Part shown: positions 12,975-22,708 of the stretch, piece after piece
How positions within the stretch are numbered: the first letter of the stretch is position 1
Layout: the number at the start of each line of letters is the position of its first letter
Assembly (NCBI GenBank): GCA_030656215.1
Contig: JAUSOD010000053.1
Location: 30,258 to 94,257, forward strand
Reading direction: 5' to 3'
Source of the DNA: Azoarcus sp.
GTDB taxonomy: Bacteria > Pseudomonadota > Gammaproteobacteria > Burkholderiales > Rhodocyclaceae
Length of the DNA: 64,000 bases
The notes under the pieces: model-generated
Seen by the model: the letters and a program-made list of their open reading frames with translations, nothing else
Database searches by the model: none
Told to the model about the DNA's origin: nothing
Program-made: the position numbers and the translations under genes

Positions 12975-14842
12975 ACGGAAATCTCGTCTATCTTGTGGCC
13001 GGTCAGCGCGGAACGGATGCTGCTGTCCATGCGCCGTGCGGCAAATTCGTCGGTAGCTCGGGCGAGTGCCTCGATGCCGGTCTTGATTGCACGATGGTCC
13101 TGCCCCTCGCGCAGCGAGCGCAGCTGGGCAATGACCACCTTGATCTGATCGCGCTCAGCGGCATCGAGCAGTTCTCCATCCTTGGCCAGAGCCTGCTCGG
13201 TGGCCTCGATCACGCGGTCGGCCTCCACCTGCTGCTCGCGCAGCGCGCGCGCAGCCATGTCGTCGCCGGCACGCTCCACGCCTGCCCTGAGCATGCCGGT
13301 GATTTCGTCGTCGGACAGCCCGTAGGACGGTTTCACCAGTACGCTGGCTTCCACGCCGGAAGACATCTCGCGTGCGGAAACCGACAGCAAGCCGTCGGCA
13401 TCCACCTGAAAGGCCACCCGGATCCGCGCCGCACCCGCCACCATGGGCGGAATTCCACGCAGTTCGAAGCGCGCAAGCGAGCGGCAATCGGATACCAGCT
13501 CCCGCTCGCCCTGAACCACATGGAAGGCCATCGCGGTCTGGCCGTCCTTGAAGGTGGTGAACTCCTGCGCCCGCGCGATCGGCAGCGTCGAGTTACGCGG
13601 TATCACCTTCTCGACCAGCCCACCCATGGTCTCGAGACCGAGCGACAGCGGGATCACATCGAGCAGCAACCAATCCTCATCATCGGCCTTGCGATTGCCG
13701 ACCAGCGCATTGGCCTGCATCGCGGCGCCCAGCGCCACGACCTTGTCCGGATCGAGATTGGTCAGCGGCTCCTGTCCGAAGTACTCGGCCACCGCACGCT
13801 GAATATGCGGCATGCGGGTAGCTCCGCCGACCATCACCACACCCTTGATATCCTCGGGCGCCAGGCCCGCATCGCGCAGCGCCTTGCGCACCGGACCCAG
13901 CGTTTTCTGCACCAGATTGCGGGTCAATTCGGCAAACTGATCGCGGCTGATGGCAAGATCAATCGCCTCGCCCGAGCCCAGCCTCAACTGAATCGGCGCC
14001 TCCTCGCATGAGGTCAGCAGCTCTTTGGCCTCGCGTGCCTTCATTTGCAGGCGACGGGAATCTTCCGACGACGGCGGTGCGATCCGCGCCTGATCGAGCA
14101 TCCAGCAGAACAGGCGATGATCGAAGTCATCGCCACCCAGCGCGGCATCGCCATTGGTGGACAACACTTCGAACACACCGCGCGACAGCTTGAGAATGGA
14201 CAGATCGAAGGTGCCGCCGCCCAGGTCATAAACCGCGTACACCCCTTCGGCCGCGTTATCGAGGCCGTAAGCCACCGCCGCCGCAGTCGGCTCGTTGAGC
14301 AGCCGCAATACGTCGAGGCCGGCCAACCGGGCTGCATCCTTGGTCGCCTGACGCTGGGCGTCGTCAAAGTAGGCGGGAACGGTAATCACCGCGCCGGTGA
14401 GTTCACCACCCAGGCTGGCCTCGGCACGCAGGCGCAGCACGCGCAGAATTTCGGCCGAAATCTCCACCGGACTCTTCACCCCCTGAATCGTCCGCAGGCG
14501 AACCATACCGGGACTTTCCTCGAAGTCGTAGGGCATGGTCTCGACGTGCGCAACGTCCTTGAGGCCGCGACCCATGAAGCGCTTGACCGAGACGATCGTG
14601 TTTCTGGGATCGGTCGCCTGTGCGGCCAGCGCCACCTGGCCGACGTCGATCGCGCCATTGGCGCGATAGCGCACGATTGAGGGCACCATCGGTCGACCGG
14701 TCTCATCCGGGAGACAGACTGCAATGCCGTTGCGCACCGTCGCCACCAGCGAGTTGGTCGTGCCGAGGTCGATACCCACCGCAAGCCTGTGCTTGTGCGG
14801 CTCGGCGGACATTCCGGGTTCTGCAATCTGCAACAAGGCCAT
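12971..14842 (-). CDS. hscA: Fe-S chaperone HscA (Hsp70 family)
   Basis: Hsp70 ATPase that, with HscB, releases the nascent cluster from IscU. The 623-residue product has the DLGTTNSLV phosphate-1 motif near residue 25 and [13 protein letters not shown] in the ATPase domain. The substrate-binding domain follows ([18 protein letters not shown]), with a helical lid at the C-terminus. Length and operon position exclude DnaK. It has 4-nt overlap with fdx and sits 15 bp after hscB. Confidence 0.97.
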   Translation of the reverse strand: MALLQIAEPGMSAEPHKHRLAVGIDLGTTNSLVATVRNGIAVCLPDETGRPMVPSIVRYRANGAIDVGQVALAAQATDPRNTIVSVKRFMGRGLKDVAHVETMPYDFEESPGMVRLRTIQGVKSPVEISAEILRVLRLRAEASLGGELTGAVITVPAYFDDAQRQATKDAARLAGLDVLRLLNEPTAAAVAYGLDNAAEGVYAVYDLGGGTFDLSILKLSRGVFEVLSTNGDAALGGDDFDHRLFCWMLDQARIAPPSSEDSRRLQMKAREAKELLTSCEEAPIQLRLGSGEAIDLAISRDQFAELTRNLVQKTLGPVRKALRDAGLAPEDIKGVVMVGGATRMPHIQRAVAEYFGQEPLTNLDPDKVVALGAAMQANALVGNRKADDEDWLLLDVIPLSLGLETMGGLVEKVIPRNSTLPIARAQEFTTFKDGQTAMAFHVVQGERELVSDCRSLARFELRGIPPMVAGAARIRVAFQVDADGLLSVSAREMSSGVEASVLVKPSYGLSDDEITGMLRAGVERAGDDMAARALREQQVEADRVIEATEQALAKDGELLDAAERDQIKVVIAQLRSLREGQDHRAIKTGIEALARATDEFAARRMDSSIRSALTGHKIDEISV

Positions 14843-14857
14843 CGGGAGATTCCAGGG

Positions 14858-15391
14858 TCAGGTTTCGAGCGCCTCAAGGGCGTCGTCGATCTCGTGTTGT
14901 AGCTTTTCGATAAACATCAGACGCCGCACGGTGTCCGCCGCAGCCGGAAAATCCTGCGTTTCATCAAGCTCCCGTCCAAGGTCGGCCATGACCTCGCGGG
15001 CATGAAGGCGCAGGCGCTGGTGGAGCTGCTCGAGCTCGCCAACCTCACCCGCCGCACGCGCCTCCTCCACCGCCTCGCGCCACTCCATTTGATCCATCAG
15101 GAATTCGGCCGACATCGCGGTGTTGGTTTCCAGGCCGGCATCCACCCCGGCAAGCTCAAGCAGGTACTGCGCCCGCGGCAGCGGCTTCTTGAGCGTGCGG
15201 TAGCCCTCGTTCACCCGTGTCGCCCATTGCATCGAACGACGCTGCTCGAGGTCGGACAGATGCGCGTGGCGATCCGGGTGCACCTGCGACTGCAACTCAT
15301 GCCAGGCGTGGTCGAGCACCGGCTCATCGAGCGCAAACGTGGGTGGCAGGCCAAAAAGGGCGAAAAAATCCTGCGTCAGGTCGATGCTCAT
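14858..15391 (-). CDS. hscB: Fe-S co-chaperone HscB
   Basis: J-domain protein that brings IscU to HscA. It has 177 residues, with an N-terminal J domain holding the HPD tripeptide (SQVHPDRHAHL). A C-terminal three-helix domain follows (LMDQMEWREAVEEAR) and binds IscU. It lies between iscA and hscA, as in most proteobacterial isc operons. Confidence 0.96.
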   Translation of the reverse strand: MSIDLTQDFFALFGLPPTFALDEPVLDHAWHELQSQVHPDRHAHLSDLEQRRSMQWATRVNEGYRTLKKPLPRAQYLLELAGVDAGLETNTAMSAEFLMDQMEWREAVEEARAAGEVGELEQLHQRLRLHAREVMADLGRELDETQDFPAAADTVRRLMFIEKLQHEIDDALEALET

Positions 15392-15417
15392 GCGCGCGTG
15401 TGCTCTCGTTCAGCCAG

Positions 15418-15747
15418 TCAGACGTTGAAACTCTCGCCGCAACCGCAGGCATCCTTGACGTTGGGATTATTGAACTTGAATCCCTCGTTCAGACCCTCAC
15501 GAACGAAATCAAGCTCGGTACCTTCGAGGTAGGCGAGACTCTTCGGATCCACAATTACCTTGACCCCGTGGCTGTCGAAGACCAGGTCCTCGTCGAGCGC
15601 CTCGTCCACGAACTCGAGTTTGTAAGCCATGCCGGAACAACCCGACGTTCTCACCCCGAGGCGAATACCGACGCCCTTGCCCCGCTTGGCAATGTAGTTC
15701 GCCACATGCTTGGCCGCGCTTTCAGAAAGGGTGACACCCATCATCAT
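15418..15747 (-). CDS. iscA: A-type Fe-S carrier IscA
   Basis: Carrier that passes Fe-S clusters to target proteins. The product has up to 109 residues and there are three tandem start codons (MMMGV), so the true N-terminus may be two residues shorter. The three conserved cysteines are visible: one in [10 protein letters not shown] and two in DACGCGESF near the C-terminus. It lies 8 bp after iscU. Confidence 0.96.
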   Translation of the reverse strand: MMMGVTLSESAAKHVANYIAKRGKGVGIRLGVRTSGCSGMAYKLEFVDEALDEDLVFDSHGVKVIVDPKSLAYLEGTELDFVREGLNEGFKFNNPNVKDACGCGESFNV

Positions 15748-15755
15748 TCTCCCGT

Positions 15756-16139
15756 TCAGACTTCGTGCTTTTTCTTGTAATCGGCCACCGCTGCCTTGAT
15801 CGCATCCTCGGCGAGGATCGAGCAGTGGATTTTAACCGGCGGCAGCGCCAGTTCTTCAGCAATCTGGGTGTTCTTGATCTCAAGCGCCTGATCCAGGGTC
15901 TTGCCCTTGACCCACTCGGTGACGAGCGAGCTGGAGGCAATTGCGGATCCGCAACCGTAGGTCTTGAACTTGGCGTCCTCGATCACGCCATCCTTGCCCA
16001 CCTTGATCTGCAGCTTCATCACGTCGCCACAGGCCGGTGCACCCACCATGCCGGTCGCGACGCTGTCGTCGTCCTTGGCGAAGGAACCCACGTTACGGGG
16101 ATTCTCGTAGTGGTCCAGAACCTTTTCGCTATATGCCAT
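15756..16139 (-). CDS. iscU: Fe-S scaffold IscU
   Basis: Scaffold on which [2Fe-2S] clusters are built from IscS sulfur. It has 127 residues. The cluster ligands are in [10 protein letters not shown] (Cys and Asp), TYGCGSAIA, and [12 protein letters not shown]. The LPPVK motif just before the third Cys is the HscA-binding site. It directly follows iscS. Confidence 0.97.
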   Translation of the reverse strand: MAYSEKVLDHYENPRNVGSFAKDDDSVATGMVGAPACGDVMKLQIKVGKDGVIEDAKFKTYGCGSAIASSSLVTEWVKGKTLDQALEIKNTQIAEELALPPVKIHCSILAEDAIKAAVADYKKKHEV

Positions 16140-16160
16140 CTTGTCTCTCCTGCTGAAGTA

Positions 16161-17372
16161 TTAGTGCGCCGCCCACTGCACGGTGTCCAGATCGATGCCG
16201 TCCTGGAACATCTCCCACAGCGGGGAGAGTTCACGCAGCTTGCCGATCTTGTTGTGCAGCAGGTCGATGGTGAAATCGATCTCTTCTTCGGTGGTGAAGC
16301 GGCCGATGGTGAACCGGATCGAGCTGTGCGCCAGTTCGTCGTTGCGCCCGAGCGCACGCAGCACGTAGGACGGCTCCAGGCTGGCCGAGGTACATGCCGA
16401 ACCGGACGACACCGCAATGTCCTTGATCGCCATGATCAGGGACTCACCCTCGACATAGGCGAAGGAAATATTCAGATTGTGCGGCACGCGCTGCTCAAGA
16501 TCGCCATTGACGAAGGTCGCCTCGATGTCGGTGAGGCCGGCGAGCAACTTGTCGCGCAGCCGGCGGATACGGACATTTTCGTTGGCCATTTCTTCGCGGG
16601 CGATGCGGAAAGACTCACCCATGCCGACGATCTGATGGGTCGCCAGGGTGCCCGAGCGCAGGCCGCGCTCATGACCGCCGCCATGCATCTGGGCTTCGAG
16701 GCGAACGCGAGGCTTGCGGCGCACGTACAGCGCGCCGATACCCTTCGGGCCGTAGGTCTTGTGGGCGCAGAAGCTCATCAGGTCGACCTTGAGCTTGTCC
16801 ATGTCGATGTCGACCTTGCCGGTGGCCTGGGCCGCATCGACGTGGAAAATGATGCCCTTTTCGCGACAGATTTCACCGATCGCCGCGATCGGCTGAACCA
16901 CGCCGATCTCGTTATTGACGAACATCATCGACACCACAATGGTGTCGGGCCGTAGCGCGGCACGAAATGCGTCGAGATCGACGAGCCCGTTCTCCTGCAC
17001 ATCCAGGTAGGTCGCCTCGAAACCTTCGCGCTCCAGTTCGCGCACCGGGTCGAGCACTGCCTTGTGCTCGGTCTTGAGGGTAATGACATGCTTGCCCTTG
17101 CCCTTGTAAAAATGCGCCGCGCCCTTGATTGCGAGGTTGTTGGACTCGGTCGCGCCGGAGGTCCATACAATCTCCTTTGGATCGGCGTTAATCAGCGCTG
17201 CAACCTGTCCCCGTGCATCCTCGACCGCCTTCTCCGCTTCCCAGCCGAACGCATGCGAACGGCTGGCCGGATTACCGAAATGCTCGGTAAGCCAGGGGAT
17301 CATCGCCGCGGCCACACGCGGATCAACCGGTGTGGTCGCCGAGTAGTCGAGATAGATGGGAAACTTGAGCAT
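16161..17372 (-). CDS. iscS: Cysteine desulfurase IscS
   Basis: PLP enzyme that takes sulfur from cysteine and passes it to IscU. It has 403 residues and starts [20 protein letters not shown]. The PLP lysine is in [14 protein letters not shown] and the mobile-loop catalytic Cys is in [14 protein letters not shown], the longer loop of group I (IscS) enzymes. A GGAGAATACGCA ribosome site precedes the ATG. It lies 59 bp after a second desulfurase gene. That gap is made of short AT-rich quasi-repeats (GGTTCAGTTC at 17396 and 17424). Confidence 0.97.
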   Translation of the reverse strand: MLKFPIYLDYSATTPVDPRVAAAMIPWLTEHFGNPASRSHAFGWEAEKAVEDARGQVAALINADPKEIVWTSGATESNNLAIKGAAHFYKGKGKHVITLKTEHKAVLDPVRELEREGFEATYLDVQENGLVDLDAFRAALRPDTIVVSMMFVNNEIGVVQPIAAIGEICREKGIIFHVDAAQATGKVDIDMDKLKVDLMSFCAHKTYGPKGIGALYVRRKPRVRLEAQMHGGGHERGLRSGTLATHQIVGMGESFRIAREEMANENVRIRRLRDKLLAGLTDIEATFVNGDLEQRVPHNLNISFAYVEGESLIMAIKDIAVSSGSACTSASLEPSYVLRALGRNDELAHSSIRFTIGRFTTEEEIDFTIDLLHNKIGKLRELSPLWEMFQDGIDLDTVQWAAH

Positions 17373-17431
17373 TGCGTATTCTCCGCAGATTCGATGGTTC
17401 AGTTCGGTTGATTCGATTCAGGTGGTTCAGT

Positions 17432-18586
17432 TCAGGCTGCCATGGCAGCAAGCTTCTTCAATTCGTTCACGACGCGCATCAGGGTGGCGCCGAAGTCGGC
17501 CACCTGTTGCGACGTGCTATCGCGCCCTAAGCTGACACGTAAGGCACCACGCGCGAACTCGGGCGCCACGCCCATCGCCAACAGGGTGTGCGAGGGCTCC
17601 GGATTGGCACTGGAACACGCCGAACCACTGGCACAGGCAAAGCCTGCGCGGTCGAGCTTGCCGACCAGCGTTTCGCCGTCGATACCATCGAAGGCAAAGA
17701 AGGTGGTGTTCGGCAGACGCGCTGCCCCGGCCCCGAAAATACAGGCCCCCGCGGCGCTCAGCGTCTGCTCGAGCAAGGCACGCAAGGCCGCCAGTCGAAC
17801 CGACTCCTCAGCCTGACGCGCCAGCGCGCGCTCGCAGGCAATGCCAAAACCCACCATCGCCGCCACATTCTCGGTGCCGGAACGCAAACCGCGTTCCTGC
17901 CCGCCGCCCGCGATCAGCGGGGCGAGTTCCACTCTCTTGTCCACCACCAGCGCACCGGCGCCGATCGGGCCACCGATCTTGTGCGCCGACAAGCTCATTG
18001 CATTGACGCCGAGCGCACGGAAATCCACCGCGATCTTGCCCAGTGCCTGCACCGCGTCGGTGTGCATCAAGGCCCCACCGGCGCGCACCTCACCGGCAAG
18101 CGAGGCAATGTCCTGCAACACGGCGGTCTCGTTGTTGGCCAGCTTCACCGACACTAGCGACGGCCGCGCCTCCAGAGTGGAGCGCCATTCGTCGGCCTTG
18201 ATCAGCCCGCACTCATCAACCGCAATCTCACGCATCACCCAACCCGAGCGCCTCAACTGACGCGCCGGCTCACGCACGCACGGGTGCTCGGTGGCACCCA
18301 CGGCGATCAACCCAGGCTTCATCAGTGCCGCAGCCCCCTTGATGAACAGGTTGTTGGCCTCCGACCCGCCACTGGTGAACACGATCTCGGTCGGATGGGC
18401 GCCCACCGCTGCAGCCACACGACCCCGCGCATCATCGATCGCCGCCCGTGCCTGCCGCCCATACTCATGGCGGCTCGATGCATTGCCAAAACGTGCATCC
18501 AGCCATGGGAGCATCGCTTCGCGCACCACCGGATCAAGCGGCGTACTTGCGTTCCAGTCGAGATAAACAGGCGCAAACATATTCAT
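17432..18586 (-). CDS. Second NifS/IscS-like cysteine desulfurase in the isc operon
   Basis: A paralogue of IscS, 384 residues, placed between iscR and iscS. It keeps the PLP site (SLSAHKIGGPIGAG) and the catalytic loop Cys (CASGSACSSANPEPS), so it should be an active desulfurase. It differs clearly from the IscS copy (YLDWNASTPLDPVVREAML against [14 protein letters not shown]) and looks more like NifS-group enzymes. It starts 5 bp after the iscR stop and is surely co-transcribed. Its role could be a dedicated sulfur donor or back-up to IscS. No nif or suf genes are nearby. Confidence 0.9.
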   Translation of the reverse strand: MNMFAPVYLDWNASTPLDPVVREAMLPWLDARFGNASSRHEYGRQARAAIDDARGRVAAAVGAHPTEIVFTSGGSEANNLFIKGAAALMKPGLIAVGATEHPCVREPARQLRRSGWVMREIAVDECGLIKADEWRSTLEARPSLVSVKLANNETAVLQDIASLAGEVRAGGALMHTDAVQALGKIAVDFRALGVNAMSLSAHKIGGPIGAGALVVDKRVELAPLIAGGGQERGLRSGTENVAAMVGFGIACERALARQAEESVRLAALRALLEQTLSAAGACIFGAGAARLPNTTFFAFDGIDGETLVGKLDRAGFACASGSACSSANPEPSHTLLAMGVAPEFARGALRVSLGRDSTSQQVADFGATLMRVVNELKKLAAMAA

Positions 18587-18591
18587 TGAGC

Positions 18592-19074
18592 TCAGGCCGA
18601 TGCCGCCTCGCGTAGCGGAATCAAGGCGCGACGACGCACTTCCTTTAGCACGCCGACGTCCGGATCAGGCTGAATCTCACGCGCAACCAGTGCGCCGAGC
18701 GACACTGAATCAAGATAGGAATACATGCGCTTGTTCAGATTTGTCCACAAATCGTGGGTCATGCAACGGTGCTCGTCATGGCAGTTCTGCTTGCCGCCAC
18801 ACAGCGTGGCATCGAGCGGCTCGTCCACCGCAATGATGATGTCGGTCACCGTGATCGAGCGCATGTCACGCGCCAGTCGATAACCGCCGCCAGGGCCCCG
18901 CACGCTGGTCACCAGCTTGTAGCGGCGCAGCTTGCCGAACAGTTGCTCAAGATACGAGAGCGAAATCTTCTGGCGCTCGGCGATACCGGCCAGCGTCACC
19001 GGCCCGTCCGTCTGCCGCGAAGCCAGATCAATCATCGCCGTCACGGCGAAACGTCCCTTGGTCGTCAGTCTCAT
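18592..19074 (-). CDS. iscR: Fe-S cluster regulator IscR
   Basis: Rrf2-family [2Fe-2S] sensor that represses the isc operon when loaded with cluster. It has 160 residues and begins MRLTTKGRFAVTAMIDLA. The winged helix (ISLSYLEQLFGKLRR) precedes the cluster-binding segment LCGGKQNCHDEHRCMTHDLW, with three Cys and the ligand His. It is the first gene of the operon. A matching binding site lies in its own promoter (19113-19137). Confidence 0.97.
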   Translation of the reverse strand: MRLTTKGRFAVTAMIDLASRQTDGPVTLAGIAERQKISLSYLEQLFGKLRRYKLVTSVRGPGGGYRLARDMRSITVTDIIIAVDEPLDATLCGGKQNCHDEHRCMTHDLWTNLNKRMYSYLDSVSLGALVAREIQPDPDVGVLKEVRRRALIPLREAASA

Positions 19075-19112
19075 GATGCTTCCTCGCAGCAGAATTGAAC
19101 ATGCTCAAGTGA

Positions 19113-19161
19113 ATACCCGAACATTTCACTCAACTATACGTATCCCGACAAAAACGGTCAA
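19113..19161 (-). promoter_or_regulatory. isc operon promoter with IscR type 1 site
   Basis: On the minus strand a sigma-70 promoter reads TTGACC (19161-19156), a 17-bp spacer, and TATAGT (19138-19133). A 25-bp partly symmetric element at 19113-19137 overlaps the -10. It begins ATAGTTGAGT and ends GTTCGGGTAT in the transcribed direction. It matches the E. coli IscR type 1 consensus as I recall it at about 22 of 25 positions. This fits repression by [2Fe-2S]-IscR. The iscR ATG is at 19074. Confidence 0.85.
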
Positions 19162-19180
19162 CTATGCGCCGAAACACTCT

Positions 19181-19936
19181 CTAATCGACCATCTTCGACA
19201 GGCGCGAAGCATCAAAATCATCCGTTGACTCAACCGCCGGATCAAGTTTGAACCCGGCCGCCTCGAGGCGCTCCACTATGACCTGAAAGCGACGATCCGT
19301 TTCCACCGCGTGATCGAGCAAGCCGTGCAAGGTTTTAGCTACCGGATCATCCATGTCGCGGGTCACACCGTAGGCCGAAAACCCCATCTGCTCGGCTTTC
19401 TGCGCGCGCTCCGCATCCCGCTCCGGGTCAAGAATGCGCGCGGGGTTACCCACCGCCGTTGCGCCTGCCGGCACCGGTTTGACCACCACCGCATTGGACC
19501 CGATCTTCGCCCCATCTCCCACCACGAAACCGCCGAGCACCTTCGCGCCCGCGCCGACCACCACGCCCTTGCCAAGCGTGGGATGGCGCTTGGTACCGCG
19601 ATAGAGCGATGTCCCACCCAGGGTCACCGCCTGATAGATAGTGCAGTCGTCACCAATCTCGGCGGTTTCGCCGATCACCACGCCCATGCCGTGATCGATG
19701 AACACCCGCCGCCCGATGACTGCGCCCGGGTGTATTTCGATGCCCGTCAAAAAACGGCTGACATGGCTGACAAAACGCCCCAGCCAGAACAGATTCCGGC
19801 CCCATGCGGCATGCGCGAGGCGGTGAAAGATCAGCGCATGGACGCCCGGATAACAGGTCAACACCTCCAACGTCGATCGGGCTGCAGGATCGCGTTCGCG
19901 AACGCTGGCCAGGTCCTCACGCAGGTGCTCGAACAT
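19181..19936 (-). CDS. cysE: Serine O-acetyltransferase CysE
   Basis: First step of cysteine synthesis from serine and acetyl-CoA. It has 251 residues, with a helical N-terminal part and then left-handed beta-helix repeats containing [31 protein letters not shown] and [17 protein letters not shown]. The C-terminal tail is long and charged. It is upstream of iscR on the same strand. It has no overlap with the isc promoter, whose -35 lies 20 bp past its stop. The link to Fe-S assembly is cysteine supply. Confidence 0.94.
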   Translation of the reverse strand: MFEHLREDLASVRERDPAARSTLEVLTCYPGVHALIFHRLAHAAWGRNLFWLGRFVSHVSRFLTGIEIHPGAVIGRRVFIDHGMGVVIGETAEIGDDCTIYQAVTLGGTSLYRGTKRHPTLGKGVVVGAGAKVLGGFVVGDGAKIGSNAVVVKPVPAGATAVGNPARILDPERDAERAQKAEQMGFSAYGVTRDMDDPVAKTLHGLLDHAVETDRRFQVIVERLEAAGFKLDPAVESTDDFDASRLSKMVD

Positions 19937-20016
19937 GTGATGCGGTCTCCGGGTACGGTATCTGATTGATCAACAATGTCGGGCCGGCTTGGGGGCGAAC
20001 CCTATATCCGACTATT

Positions 20017-20751
20017 TTACTCGGCTTTACGTTGAAAGCTAGAGAGCATCCCGCGCAGGATGCCGACTTCTTCCTTCTCCAGCCGCACCCTGCCGAACAA
20101 GCGCCGAAAACGGGGCATCAGCCGACGCGGATTATGTGGTTCGTGGAAACCGCTCTCGGTCACTGCCCGCTCGAGGTGGGCCAGAAAGCCCTCGACCTCG
20201 TCGTGGGTGGCCGGTTGCGGTTGCGGGTCACCGGTATAGACCGCGGCAGGCTCCAGCACGGCCATTCGCAACTCGTAGCTCAGCAGTTGCACAGCCGCAC
20301 CGAGGTTGAGCGAGGAGAAATCCGGGCTGGTCGGTATCGTCACCGGCATCGCGCACAGACCGACCTCTTCGTTGGTCAGCCCGCTGGTTTCGTTACCGAA
20401 CACCAGCGCAATCTCCCCACGCTCGGTCCACGGCACCAGTTCTGCGGCAGCGGCACGGGCATTGAGCCTGGGCAGCGAGAGTTCGCGCCGGCGCGCGGTG
20501 ACCGCTGCCGCCAGCACCGTGCCAGCGAGCGCTTCCTCAAGTGTGCTCACCACCCGGGCCGAAGCCAGCACGTCGCCCGCCCCGGAAGCACGCGCGTCCG
20601 CCACCGGATCGGGAAAAGCCGCCGGCGATACCAACCACAGCCGGGTCAGTCCCATCGTCTTCATGGCACGTGCGGCCGCGCCGATATTGCCCGGATGGCT
20701 CGGTCGGGAAAGCACGATACGGATGCGGTCAAGCGCAAAGGCGCAGTTCAT
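20017..20751 (-). CDS. trmJ: tRNA (Cm32/Um32) methyltransferase TrmJ
   Basis: SPOUT-class enzyme that 2'-O-methylates position 32 of tRNAs. It has 244 residues. The SPOUT motifs are RIVLSRPSHPGNIGAAARAM near the N-terminus, LVFGNETSGLTNEEV in the middle, and SLNLGAAVQLLSYEL forming the trefoil knot. The C-terminal extension (RRLFGRVRLEKEEVGILRGML) is typical of TrmJ. It is divergent from suhB with an 80-bp shared intergenic region. Confidence 0.94.
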   Translation of the reverse strand: MNCAFALDRIRIVLSRPSHPGNIGAAARAMKTMGLTRLWLVSPAAFPDPVADARASGAGDVLASARVVSTLEEALAGTVLAAAVTARRRELSLPRLNARAAAAELVPWTERGEIALVFGNETSGLTNEEVGLCAMPVTIPTSPDFSSLNLGAAVQLLSYELRMAVLEPAAVYTGDPQPQPATHDEVEGFLAHLERAVTESGFHEPHNPRRLMPRFRRLFGRVRLEKEEVGILRGMLSSFQRKAE

Positions 20752-20831
20752 ATTAAAATTCGTCGTTTTACGTATTAGATCGTTACGGGGCGCACTGCCC
20801 TGGACCGCTCCATCTGCCGAGACCGATCCGC

Positions 20832-21632
20832 ATGCATCCCTTCCTGAATATCGCCGTAAAGGCCGCCCGTCGCGCCGCTACCGTCATCAACCGGGCCTCG
20901 ACCCAGCTCGAACTGCTCACGGTCGAATCGAAGTCGCCCAACGATTTCGTCACCGAAGTTGACCGCGCCGCCGAGAAAGCCATCATCGACGTCCTGCGCG
21001 ATGCCTATCCGGGGCACGGGATTCTAGCAGAGGAGTCCGGCGAGTCCGGCGCCGACAGCGAATTCGTGTGGATCATCGATCCGCTCGATGGCACGACCAA
21101 TTTCATCCACGGCTTCCCGCAATACGCCGTCTCGATCGCGGTAACCAAGAACGGCGTGCTCGAACACGGCGTGATCTACGACCCGATAAGCAATGAGCTC
21201 TATACCGCATCGCGCGGCGGCGGGGCTTATCTGAACGATCGCCGGCTCCGGGTCTCGCGTCGGCTGCGCCTGGCCGAATCCTTGATCGGCACGGGCTTCC
21301 CCTTCCGTCAGTTCGACAACATCGATGCCTACCTCGCCATGTTCCGCGAAGTTGCGCAAAAGACCGCGGGCATCCGCCGCCCGGGCGCAGCCTCGCTCGA
21401 CCTTGCCTACGTGGCCGCCGGTCGCCTCGACGGCTTCTGGGAAATGGGCTTGGCGCCGTGGGACATGGCTGCTGGCGTGCTCATGATTCAGGAAGCGGGC
21501 GGACTGGTGTCAGACCTGGCGGGTGAGAGCAATTTCATGGCCACCGGCAATCTGGTTGCCGGTACGCCCAAGGTCTTCGCCCAACTGCTGCCGATCATCC
21601 AGTCCTACCGCACGGACAGACTGCAGAGCTGA
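20832..21632 (+). CDS. suhB: Inositol-1-monophosphatase family protein SuhB
   Basis: Mg-dependent phosphatase that also takes part in rRNA transcription antitermination in E. coli. The 266-residue product has the metal motif [15 protein letters not shown] and the C-terminal motif [15 protein letters not shown]. The N-terminus [15 protein letters not shown] is typical of SuhB. The trmJ-suhB divergent order is common in betaproteobacteria. Confidence 0.95.
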   Translation: MHPFLNIAVKAARRAATVINRASTQLELLTVESKSPNDFVTEVDRAAEKAIIDVLRDAYPGHGILAEESGESGADSEFVWIIDPLDGTTNFIHGFPQYAVSIAVTKNGVLEHGVIYDPISNELYTASRGGGAYLNDRRLRVSRRLRLAESLIGTGFPFRQFDNIDAYLAMFREVAQKTAGIRRPGAASLDLAYVAAGRLDGFWEMGLAPWDMAAGVLMIQEAGGLVSDLAGESNFMATGNLVAGTPKVFAQLLPIIQSYRTDRLQS

Positions 21633-21652
21633 TCGCGATTCATCAATATCAT

Positions 21653-21689
21653 CGGCCACGGCAGGAAGAAAGCATCATAGCCGTGGCCG
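21653..21689 (+). terminator. Inverted repeat after suhB
   Basis: 10-bp perfect stem CGGCCACGGC (21653-21662) / GCCGTGGCCG (21680-21689), with a 17-nt loop, 20 bp downstream of the suhB stop. There is no T-run, so it may be a weak or factor-dependent terminator. Confidence 0.4.
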
Positions 21690-21772
21690 CGCGCTTCCCG
21701 TCTTTGCGTCAGATCGAGTTCGGAGACTGTGGGACTTGCGCGATCATAGCGAGCCGAGGCTGCTGCGTTGTG

Positions 21773-22624
21773 TTACTCGACCGCGTAATAGGAGCTGAAG
21801 ACTGTCTGGTTCTCACGTGTCTCCGGCAATGTATAAACTATGCCATTGGTGCCGCTAAACGCCGGGATCACAACCTTATCGAAAAAAACCACCGGCACAT
21901 TGATGCAGCCATAGGAAATCCGCTTGTCCTTTAGGTGGGGTGACGTCAAACGCTCCGCACGACGCTCTTTCGCGTTGCTGGTGACTACTCGATGCAAGGA
22001 AATAGCATTTGCATAGTCCACCCAGAGAATTTCCTCGCCTTTGAGGTTGCGCCCCAGCGAAGCCACGAACCGGCCCGCAGGGGTAGTGCGTTCCTCTGGG
22101 CGAATGCCGGATAACTTGCGTGTACCGATGTCGGGCATAGAGTCATCCCCCACCGCGAGGCCGAGCAGCGCCGAAGCGGCGCCAATCAGCTGTCCATGGG
22201 CGTCGAACATTAAAACCCGAGCCTGCGCCTTATCGACAACCATAAAAGGCATGCCAAGGTTGTCGCCCGAGTCGACAACCCAGTTCGCGGTATGCCGCGC
22301 GGACAGGGAGGCCTGCTCGTCCTTGAAGTTTGCCCGTTTGCGCGTGATGCCTATCGCGGTGGCGGTTTCCGTCAGGAGACGTTGCTGCCCAGCCACGGGC
22401 TGGGTCTGCGTGAATGCTTGCCAAGCGTCATCTGCCCAGGCCAGTTGGTGGACGGCAATGCCGGCAACGACCAGAAGCCTCAGGCTGTTTTTCTTTGCGC
22501 GCCCCGTTCGACTGCTAGCCGCAGGCCTGTCGCCTTGCGGCGCGGGCAGCAGGTGCGGGGTAACACTGTGCTCATCAGTATTCATGGTCTGCTCAGGTTC
22601 ATTCCCATTTTCCCGTACCCGCAA
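21773..22624 (-). CDS. Secreted L,D-transpeptidase-like (YkuD family) protein
   Basis: Likely periplasmic enzyme acting on peptidoglycan or attaching proteins to it. The product has up to 283 residues. An internal ATG (MNTDEHS, 22585) is a more likely start. A late hydrophobic segment (LRLLVVAGIAVHQLAWADD) looks like a signal peptide with an AWA cleavage site. Near residue 240 the motif RISYGCINV matches the YkuD catalytic S-x-G-C pattern, with Asn where Arg is usual. It follows the two-partner adhesin gene on the same strand after about 85 bp. It may therefore belong to that operon. Confidence 0.7.
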   Translation of the reverse strand: MRVRENGNEPEQTMNTDEHSVTPHLLPAPQGDRPAASSRTGRAKKNSLRLLVVAGIAVHQLAWADDAWQAFTQTQPVAGQQRLLTETATAIGITRKRANFKDEQASLSARHTANWVVDSGDNLGMPFMVVDKAQARVLMFDAHGQLIGAASALLGLAVGDDSMPDIGTRKLSGIRPEERTTPAGRFVASLGRNLKGEEILWVDYANAISLHRVVTSNAKERRAERLTSPHLKDKRISYGCINVPVVFFDKVVIPAFSGTNGIVYTLPETRENQTVFSSYYAVE

Positions 22625-22708
22625 CCTTCGCCATTGAGAGGGCTGCGGCCCTTTAGCCAGAGGCCAGCTACGGCCCTGGTCAAGGTACTACAGGACAAGC
22701 CCCGCGGC

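Noticed and set aside
22625..22708. Riboswitch in the gap between adhesin and transpeptidase genes
   Set aside because: Some short inverted words are present, but no match to a c-di-GMP, cobalamin or other riboswitch layout known to me.
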